Shown one piece after another: positions 53,301-63,800 of a stretch of 64,000 nucleotides of DNA (within the stretch, counting starts at the first letter, position 1; the number at the start of each line of letters is the position of its first letter). The notes below the pieces were generated by a model, which was not told where the DNA came from, made no database searches, and was given only the letters and a program-made list of their open reading frames with translations. The stretch covers positions 113,243,912 to 113,307,911 of the forward strand of contig NC_133541.1 in the NCBI RefSeq assembly GCF_048773025.1, written 5' to 3'. The stretch is from Camelus bactrianus. Taxonomy: Eukaryota; Chordata; Mammalia; Artiodactyla; Camelidae. Position numbers and translations under genes: made by a program.

Positions 53301-56300
53301 TTTTATGCGGGTGGGCTCCACCGCAAGTACAGGATGGCATGGGCTTGACTGAAAGCCCTTTCCAAAGCCAGAGATCTTGTCTCCAAATTCCTGCCAGCGC
53401 CTTGCTGTAGGCCCTTGGATGAGTTGTATGGCCGTCAAGGACCCCAATGTCGTCATCTCTGAAATGGAAAGGGAAATTTTAGGGGCCCTAAGATGAAATA
53501 CTCTCTAAGTCCCCTTCCAATTCTGCAACTCTTTGAATCTATGTTTCCGTTTTGCAATTCTCACCAAGCATTTAGCAGCTATTGCTCTCCAGGGTGCACT
53601 GTATTTCCCTCCACTGAGTGTGGACACATGATTGAGGTGTGAGAACATCTGAATGACTCATGAGGGCAGGGCTGTGCAAGCTAAGCTCCCCGCCACGTGG
53701 AGCCAGGGTCTAGCCACTGCCTGGCCACTCTGCTGAAGGTCTTGCTTTTGTGTTGCAACCTACTGTCATCTCCTCATCTGAGCATGTCCTCATTGTACCT
53801 TCCTCTGAATTGGTTGAAATAACCTCATGCACCAAAGTTTCGACTGAATTAAGAGCAGAGTTTTCAAGAAGTGCACTGCACTGTGCACACCGCACATGAC
53901 TGTCTGCTCTGGGCGAAGGCTCGTAGGATTCCCGGTGTTGGGCATGTGCTGGGCTGGGTCTAACAGCATGGGGCTTCGGGATGAAAAACACCTGCTGTGA
54001 GTCCCAGCCCCTTCACTTCCTTGGTCTGTGACTTCATTTATGTCACTTACGCTTTCTGAGTCCCTGTGCCACTGTCCTCATCTGTAAAATGAGGATGATG
54101 GTAATAATTAGCTACTTTGAGGGGCTGTCGGGAGACTCAGTGGGGTTGTGGAAAGCTCTCAGCACAGCTGCTGGCACTCAGTGAGCTCTCAATAAATGGT
54201 CATGGTGTCTACTAGTCTGTATTTGGGGACAGAAGAATCTGAAGCTGAGATAGCATGTGTGTATATGACCGGGAAGTGGCAGAGGTGGTTGAGTAAACAT
54301 GGGCTCTGCTAAACTCTACTCACAGCAACACCCATTTCTGCAACCAGAACTGGCCCTGGTCTCACCACACACAGACTTCCCACGGAGGGAGGGGAAGAAA
54401 GGCAAGAGCAATGCCAGAGGAAGAAGAGAGACCAGGCCCAGCAGGTTCAGGGCTGGGAGGGGCCCACGGCCACAGAGCTTGTACGTGGTGGAGCTGGGGT
54501 TAGGACTCCAGTCTCCCAGCTCAAAGTTGAGCGCTTGAGGGGAACCATGTTTCCTATCATGTCTGTTTCCCTCTTCTCTGTTAATTGCATACCCAGTACC
54601 CCAGCCTGCCCTTGCCTAAGGAGTTAGCACAAGGCCTGGACTCCAGTGTCAATGTGTGAGTCTCCACTTACTACATCCCAACATGGGCTGCCCCGCTCCA
54701 AGCCAGCCTCCCGCAGAGGGGAGGGGCTCACTGCCTACTGACGCAGCCATTCCCTCCTTACCTCTAATTGTTAAAGAAGCCTGTGAGCCGAACGGGAGCC
54801 AAGGCACTGCCTCCCCTGCCACACATCCTCCCAGACACACAGACCCACAGCCTCTGTCCCTGGATTATGGACTTGAACTTTTTAATGCCTCAGAGGAGAA
54901 ATACTAAGAGACACAAACAAAGAGATGAAAGGAAAGAGTGGGGGCAGGGGAAGGGAGAGAGAAAAGAGAAGAGAAAGGAGGAAAGGAAAAGAGACAGAGG
55001 CGAGAAAGGGAGGGAGACATGGAGACACAAAGAGAGAAACAGAGAGAAAGAGGAGTTGGGGTGTTGTCTGGGGGAGCCAGCAAGAACGGATACTCGGAGG
55101 CCTGAAGATGACTGAAAGTGGATTTCAGACCTCTCAAGGAGCAGCCCGGCAACCTCTCATCTTATCCCCCGCTCCTCAAGCCCACAAGGGCATCAGGAAG
55201 CCAGTGAGTCACGGTCCCCCTGAGTCACCAATTCCAAGTCCTGGCTTAGCAGGTGGAGGTGCCTTCGTGGGCGGCTCTGTGCCCACTGGGAAGGACACAC
55301 CCCAAGACCCAGTGACAGCCCCTCTGGACTAGGCTTTCCCTGGGAATACAGGAGGAGGGGCCCGGGATATTGGCTTCTGGAAGTTTCTCGTGTCTCCTAG
55401 AAAACAAAATTGGGAACCCCAGGCTGAAAGAGATCAGACACAGGCACTGGGCCTCACCCTCTCCTGCTGCTGTTCTCTTTGAGGCCCCTTTTCTTTGAAA
55501 AGCCCCCGGCTGCTCACCTCCAGTCAGGCACATTTGGTTTCAGGCTTATTTCTCTGTTTTTCTCGTTTCAGCTTCAAAGAAGCCTCTTCCTCCTACCCCT
55601 GAAGACAACAGGGTGAGTGAGTGCTCAGGGGCCGGGCGCGGGTGGCCCACGGCGCCGCAGGCCAGCTGCTCTCCCAGGCGTGTTCCTGCCTGCGTTTCTC
55701 AAATATGGGGCAAATACAGCTGACTGCCATGGCGCATCTGAACGCCACACTGGGGGTTTCTTGGGCCTGAACTGTCTCACGGATCTGTCCACAGAAGAAG
55801 ATGAGTCAGGTGCCAAATCCCACCTCTTGCCATCTTGTCTTCACTCAATAAACACTTATGGGTACCCAACTGTGTGTCCAGCCCCCTGACCAGATCGGGG
55901 CACATGACAGCTCACAGCTATATAACCCTTTGACATACCAGCATTTTGGAAGCATACATTTGAGAATACTTTATATTCTTCAAAGGATGTCTACACTTTT
56001 ACTAGCTATATAGAAACTCACTGTCTGTTCTAGCTGCTTCCGAGGGTCATAGTTTTATTCTCATGTGAAAGCTTGGGAAAGGAAGTCCCATGAGAGGTTT
56101 GCAGGCCCAAGGCCATTCAGCAATTCAGTAGTCATGCTAGATGGCTGCAGAATTTCTTGGGTGGTAGTCTTTAACTTGAGGGATGGGTCTCAAAGTGTGG
56201 TCCAAGGACCAATGGCATCAGCGTCACCTGGGAGCTCATTAGACATGCAGAGTCCCAGGCCCAGTTACCTGGGCCTGTAACAAGATGAATACTGTGCCAT

Positions 56301-59300
56301 TTCCCTCCTATCTTCCTTTGAACTCAGTCTTTGAACTCAGCTCTTTCCTCCATTAGCCCTTCAGGTGAAAACCTCAGGCTCATAGACTCCTATCTGTAGT
56401 ACCCAATACACCACCACATAAGCGCCACAAATACCTAGACTTCAAATTCCAACCTGGGCTCAGCTGGGATGACATACTGTATCAGTATGACTACCCGTTT
56501 TTTTAATCTCCAGTATTTTTATGCCACCAAGTGCTTCAGTGTATTCAGAGAACTTTGGATTTCCCAGCACCAAGTCCCATTCTAGCCAGTAATGTCAATC
56601 TCTTCCCATATTTCCTCTCCCACAAAACCTCTAGCAGGTGTGCCCATCCTGAACCCTCGTGGTTGTTTGCTTTACTGTCTCTTTGTCACATCTTCAGTAT
56701 CTCATCCTAAGGAAGGTACTCAAAACTAGAGACACAGGCAAAAGAGCCCACAAGAGGAACAGGGACCCCACACGACACAGGAGAGAAAGCCTGAGATTAA
56801 TACAGTTGCTAAACTTGGCCACATCCATTTCCCCATCTGGTTCTCAGTTTCCCCATTCTAAACAAAAGAGTGGATTGATATCTCAGAGGCATCCCAGGTC
56901 TAATAGTCTATGATTCTATGGACCTGGGCAAACCCACAAATAAAATCGGACAAGCATGGACTGAATGATTTAGTGTTGACTATGTCACCTTAGCCAAGAA
57001 CGTGGTGCTTCTGGCAGAGAGGCGATGAATTGTGGCATGGTTTGAGTAGAGAAGCCAGCAGACTTTTGTGAAAAGAATGGCTGCTTGGAATTCACCGTAG
57101 TCAGAATTGACCACATAGAACGGGCGAGGTGATGAATTCCAGGTACTGAATGTCTTTGTGTCATACAGAGCACCATAATCCTAGCTTCTAAAGAAAGCCA
57201 ACTAGAGGAAGGCACGTGGTCTCAGCGAATTTCCCCAGTGGATTGTAGGAACTGGTGCCTGGTCTGGCATAGATCCAAGAGCAAATTACAGCTCAGGGAC
57301 TCGCTGACCCTGTTCCACAGTTTACCTCCTTTCTATGTCTTTGATTTTGTTGTTTCCCGCCCCCAGCGATCACTTAGGGAACCTGAAGAAACTGTGGTCA
57401 TCGCCTTGTACGACTATGAAACGAACGATCCCCAGGAACTCACGCTGCAGCGGGACGAGGAGTACTACCTGCTGGACAGCTCCGAGATTCACTGGTGGAG
57501 AGTTCAGGACAGGAACGGGTAAGGCAGCCTCTGCTTGCTGTCCCAACTTTTGAGTTGAGATGGGGACAAAGGAAACGCCGAGATGATTTCCCTACTTATC
57601 TCCGCATGATGACGGCACTGAGTTAGGAGAAGAGGGCAGAGGCAGAAGGAAGAGGAAGGAAGAAGTGGTGGAAATGGGTCTTTCCATTTCTCAGAAGTGG
57701 CTGGGAGGCAGTCACTTGCTCTGCTAGCTCACTGCACCCCATCAAGCTCTCCCAGCCCCCAAACTCATCTAAAAATCTCCTGGGGTTTTTCCACTGATGT
57801 CCACAGTTTGGGAGAATGGCAACCTGTTCCACAAAGCACTATTGTTCTCAAGTGCTTAAGTGAGGTTGGAGATACAACCCATTGTGGAGGGTTAGTTTAA
57901 CCAACAATCTTTGAACTAGCCATCCAAATGATTCATGGAGAAAATAAAGTTGTGTAAATTCCGATTGCCCACTCTGGGACTTTTGAATGAAAAAAATCTT
58001 ATGACCCAGTTTGAAATACAGCAAAGTTACTGTCATAGGCCTTCAGAATGTAGTGGGATATATGTGACTTAGATGCTAGTGCTTAATTTAAAAGTGTCAG
58101 ATTCACATTGCTTTATAAGGCTTTATTTTTTCCTTTAAATATTGGAGGTCTTTACCTGTGCCCTGGAATAGTCTCCAGAATCATCTCCAGAAGGTGATTT
58201 CAGTGATTGCACAAATCTAAAATAAAAATATACCATAATTTAGCAAATTCCCTTCTTGGGCACTTAGGTTGTTTCCCATATTTTGCAAATATTCACAACA
58301 CTGCATCCTTATAAATTAGTATTAAAGGTTTAAACACATTGAAAGTATGAGGTTATTATTAATTTAAAATATAAAAAAATACTCCATCATCACAACATGG
58401 ATAGCCTATGTCAATGTTTTATTTAAAAAAAAACAAAAACCTAACAGTAGAGAGAAATATGCTTAAAAACAAACCACCCTCCACTTACCCACACATCAGT
58501 CCTAAAAGTATTCACTATTAACTTACTTGTGCGTCCTAGGCAAAAAAGCTATACATCTACAAATGCATCCTTTTTAATTTGCACTAAGGATTTCACCTTG
58601 CTTTTAACCTTTAATAATCTAAGAGATCTTTTCAGTTAACACATTACAAGTCTGTTATTTTAAAAAATGATTGTATAGTTTTGAAACGTATGCTTGTATT
58701 ATAAATATTTAAATAAGATTTTATGATGGGACATTTAGTTTTCAGGTTGTTTTATCTGTTATTTCAAACAAGGCTGCAATGAAGATCTTTTGTTGCTTAT
58801 GCTCATGTATCTTGGCAATCTTTTGAAATACATATATATTTTTTGAAAAATATATTTTTGAAAATAATTATTTTCTTCAGGAAAAAAATATGTATCTCAT
58901 ATTGCTCACTGTGGAACTGGTGAGTCAGACTATGTGACATCTTAATTTTGAAAGATAAATCCCTCAAAAAGTTTGCCAAATTTTACATTCCTACCAACAG
59001 GATATGGGAGTGCCAATACTGGGTATCATTTAAACTTAAAAAAAAAAAAAAAAAAAAAAGCCAATCTGATGGGTAAAAAAAGAGGTGCACAAATTTGTTG
59101 GGGTTAAGGCTTTACTTTTTGCATACACCAAAGCTTACATTTTCAAGGCACCTTCTCTTTAACCATCACCTCCACTGCAGGGGAAGTGAGGCAGGGGTGT
59201 AAAGTAAGATTAGATCAAGAACTGTGGTCTTGGGGGCGGTGCTGCTTGCTAGCTGAGGACAGACCCCAGGGCCCCTCACCTGGAACCTCTCTCTCTAGTC

Positions 59301-60787
59301 GGCTCGTGAGAGTGAACGAGGCCAGCCACGTCCCCTTCTCTCTGCCTGTTTTGAGGAGGCCCATATCCGAAACAGGTTCAAGACTCTACAACACCAGAGG
59401 AACGTACTCGGAAATTCATCCCTTCAATCAACTGACATTTACGGAGCACAACAAATGTGCCAGGAAATGTCTTCTCCTGGGTCTCAATTCCCCAAATGAC
59501 AGTCTACCCTTTGTTCAATGGCCCGTGGAAAGGCTCAACTCTGCACTTCAAAGGGCATCGAAGAGGACACCCCAGAGGCCAATGGGTGTATGGGAATTTC
59601 CCCAGTTTGCTTTGTAATAGTGCGGTCTGGAGGAAAGTACACGAGAAGGGGAGACTTGGACTTGAGTGTCAGCTGCTCTTGTTGTGCAGGACTTAACCTC
59701 TGTGAATCCATTTCCTTCTCTGTAAAACACAGATGATAATATCCAATTGATATCTCAGAGTGTTGAGAAAATCAGTGAGATGAAGAAAGTGAAAGGGCTT
59801 TGTAAATTCTGTATCTGCACACAAGTGAAGAGAATGATCATCATTTTGTAGGTAACCCAGCTTTGGTTGGCATATTAAAACACAGTCATTCTATAGGAAA
59901 GCAAACATAGTATTTGACCTATTAATATAATTGTAAAACTATGATGTGGCAAAACCAGCCATAATTAAAAGTAATTCCAAAAGAAAGACATAAAAGAAAT
60001 AGCAAATTTCAGAACAAGTTGATCCCCATCAGTTGGCACTGACTGCCTTGAGCACTGGGTTAAGAATGATTCTGAGGATGGGTATTCAGTTCTCCAAAGA
60101 CAGCATGCCATGACTGACTAGCAGCTTCAGCCATGACAAGATATGAGATCTCCCATTTTGGTATCACCAAAAACCTCAAAACAATTCTGTGAAATAGATT
60201 ACACACTCCCCATTAAACATAATCACTAGATTGAAAAATGACCTTATACAAAAAATTAAGACACTTGATAAAGAGCAAGAAATTATCAGACATTGTTTTG
60301 TAGATTGGCAGAGTCTGGAGGAGTCTGATGTGTGATCTAGTTGAGGTCCCCTCATTTTACAGGTACAGAGTCAGAGGCCTTGAGAGTGGAGGGAAAGCCA
60401 TTCTCACCTTGTAGTGTTAAATAGGGTGATGAATGTGACAATGCTTTCAAAAGGACAAAGCTACACACAAGTGTAAATTATTTCGATTTTCTTATTGGTT
60501 TCTTGATCCATATGTTTTTGTTTATGCACAATTATTTATTCCTGCTCAAAAGAAAGTCCCAACCCCAATTCCAGCATAATTTTATCCTTTTTTCCTCATG
60601 TTTCACCGTTTATTTTAAGGAGCTCAATTAACAACAAATATTAGGGAGGCCTTAAATTAAAAGCTTACAAGGTCGACTGGCAGTATCTTTTGGGACCTGT
60701 GGTTGGAAAGTAATTTTTTATATTTTAATTGTTTTGGTTTCCTGACTATAAAATGCTAACACTAAAGTGGAAAAAAAATGCTGATTA

Positions 60788-60824
<37 letters not shown>

Positions 60825-63800
60825 TGTTTCCTAATAGAAGACAGAGACTGAATATTAATCTTTTTTCCAGTAGGGGAAATTTCACAATGAGGAGATTAGC
60901 AAGCAGTTTTTAAAGTAAAGTAGCTACTTATTTATTATGGTTCATATTTTAGTGGTAAAATCTATAGCCTTTAACTTGAGGTTGTTATATTTTGCAATTC
61001 TCTTCTTCAAAAAATTTAAAATGTCTCCTGAATGCCAAATAACATGAGGCTTCCTCATCTTTAAAAGACTTTTAGTTGATTAAACCTATAAAATGGAGCT
61101 GTGAAAATTAGTTCTATAACACTAATTAGTCTAAACACGAATTTCTCTCTTAACAGGCATGAAGGATACGTGCCAAGCAGTTACCTGGTGGAAAAGTCTC
61201 CAAATAACCTGGAAACCTACGAGTAAGATGTTTTGTTTGCTTTCCAAACACATGGCGCTAAGGTCAGGAATGAATTATTGGTTGATTATTAAAGTACCAG
61301 GCATTTTCTCTTCTTGACCTGCATACTTTGATCTCTAAATAAACAATTGAAGGTCACTTTAAATGGGAGAAGAGGAAGGTATGCACACCCACCTCCCCTC
61401 TCATCTAAGGGATACTTCTCAGATGCCTGCACATATTGTAGTAAAAAGAAAACCTTCTTCCAGGAATCCTGGGAATATTGGTCTTAACTGAGAAGGAAAA
61501 AACACTATGAACATTGGATCAAATGAAAATTGATTTAAAACATGGTTTAATGCAATACATCCAATACCAAGATAGAGGACAAACAAATGAGTATTAAATA
61601 TGTGCTTACCTTGTGTTATTTCAAGCTGTCATTTAAAAGAAGAGTTCCCATGGATATAATTTTAATGGAATGACTTAACGTTTAATAAAATCCAACTGTA
61701 GAGTGCAATGTACTCACCACGTACGTATATTTCCTAGTTCGGTTGCTGGAAAGCCCAGAAACAATCACACCACAGTAGCGATGTGCACACCCAGATCTTG
61801 GTTTCTAAATCATACTTCCCACTAAAGAGAACCAGGACTTCTTAGGGAAATGGCTTGGAGATTCAGAATCAGGGCAGGGAAAGAACAAAGATGAACTTGG
61901 AACACTTTATTGCACCAAAAAGTAAAGAGGTACACCTCAACATTTTTTTTGTGAAATAATGTAGACATATCAGATGAGTACAAAAGTCAGCTTTAAAATG
62001 CTCCTTCTGACCAAATCTGGGACAATTTGAGTGTCAAAATAAATAATGACAGTAATGGACTAAAATCCATTGAACAAAATAAGAACACATAATAATAGAT
62101 GGCTTGATAAATAATTAAGTAAATAAGTATACAAGAGAAAAAAGCTCTTTCTTACAGTAAAATGCCAACTAATGAATGTAGAAGGAATGGTAAAGTTTAA
62201 AAATCACCATTTTATAAGTCAGTGTACCAGCTGATTCAGGTAAGAATCACCAGTGAATGTCACAAGTAGGGGGTGAAAGTTTGATATTTACATAGTGTCA
62301 AATCACTTATTAATAATAACAAAGAGGAAATACCTGGTGGACCCCATCTTAAGCAAGCGATCCCAGTTCACATTAGTAACGGGGCAAGCAGACACCGTGC
62401 ACCTCCTGACGTGTCGTACTGAGAAGGACACAGCATCACTTCTGTGATGCTCCTGCCCAAACACACACAGCCTGAATCAGTCATGAGGAACTAGACAAAT
62501 CCAAACCGATGTGATGGTGAGAGCATGGACTCTGGAGCCAGACTGCCTGGGTTCACATTCTGCCTACTTTTTACTAGTTCAGTGACCTTGGGCAAGTTTC
62601 ATAACCTACTTATAACACTTTCTGACATGTGATAGGTGAGCCGCCCATTAACTTATTATTTTTGCAGTCTTGAAGTTCTCACCAGAGTATGGCTGGAGCT
62701 TTCCTCACAGCAAAGTCTGATGGAGTCCACTGGCCAGAGATGTGATTTCAGCCTAAGTACGGCCAATGCAAAAAAGAGACTAATCAGGATGTACTGAAGA
62801 TGCCAAAGCTCATACCTGGGCAGTTCTAATGGAACCTTTATGAAAAGTCAGTTAGCGTCCTTGTATATATATAAACTTGTGTAATTCAAGTTCAGAGCCA
62901 TCAGTCATTAAAATTCCAAGAGTGATACCACACTGCATCTATGTTACATGCCATCTGCTGTTGCTTGCTTGAGTATGATATTCCATACTTCCAAACTACT
63001 GGCCAGCCAGGCAAAGAGATGGACTTCTGGTTTCAAATGCCCTGACATGTATGAAGAAGAGCTTTTAGCAGTAAGCATGTTAATGAAAGCCAAACTATGA
63101 AAATGACATTGAACCAATGGTGTACTTAGATTCATTATTCCCCCTTAGCCAGATCATTCCTTCACACTGCATTGTTCCCAAGTGTCTGACTTATTATTCC
63201 AGGTTATTAAGATCTAGTCTTTGGTAGCTAAGTTCAGAGAGAAAGTTCAAAACCTAGTATCTTTTACTTTCTTTTTTATTTACATATTTAATCTATTATT
63301 GAAATTTCTTATAGAAAATCTGACTTTTAAAATTTCCCCAGAGAAGAAATGACACGCTTATCCTGAGAAAATTATCCTGAAATCTGGAGAAATACAAATA
63401 GTTGTACAATAAAATCAGAAACACAAAATGAAGCAATATGAAAATTAAATAATGAACCCCATGAGACAGTGTCCTTTTAAACTAACTTTGAAGTTTGCTT
63501 TGTAACACGTAGAACATATGTGAATATTTACCTTATTTTTAGCAGATTATATCCATTACATTTTTTTAGTTTATTCAGCAAATAAATTTAGCACTCCTTT
63601 GACAAGGAATGACAGCAATGTCTAAAGTTTTTCTACATTTGCATTTTTTACAAAGATAAACTTGTCTTATGAGACACTGTCAATGTCATTTGTGTAGGAG
63701 CCTTTGTGCAGCTGGGAAGAAAATACAATTACTTTGCAAAAGATCTTGAGAATCACTCTTACAGAGAAAAATACTGCAATTGTTTTAAAAGGATATATGC

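Larger units (their letters stand above)
52016..55571 (+). other. ITK: ITK intron 4
   Basis: 3.6 kb, phase 1. It holds an MER5A-like hAT fragment (52,225-52,385), a MIR (53,990-54,210), an A-rich tract (53,280-53,294) and a homopurine tract (54,920-55,060). ORFs over the purine tract are low-complexity Arg/Glu/Lys reading and are not genes. Confidence 0.85.
57519..61156 (+). other. ITK: ITK intron 6
   Basis: 3.6 kb, phase 2. It holds an L1M-type region (58,240-59,010), a poly-A tract (59,038-59,059), a MIR (59,690-59,810) and a (CA)n microsatellite (60,789-60,822) about 335 nt before exon 7. No gene is visible. Confidence 0.85.

Noticed and set aside
54768-55332. Arg/Glu/Lys-rich ORFs in ITK intron 4
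   Set aside because: Translation of the homopurine tract; low complexity and inside an intron.
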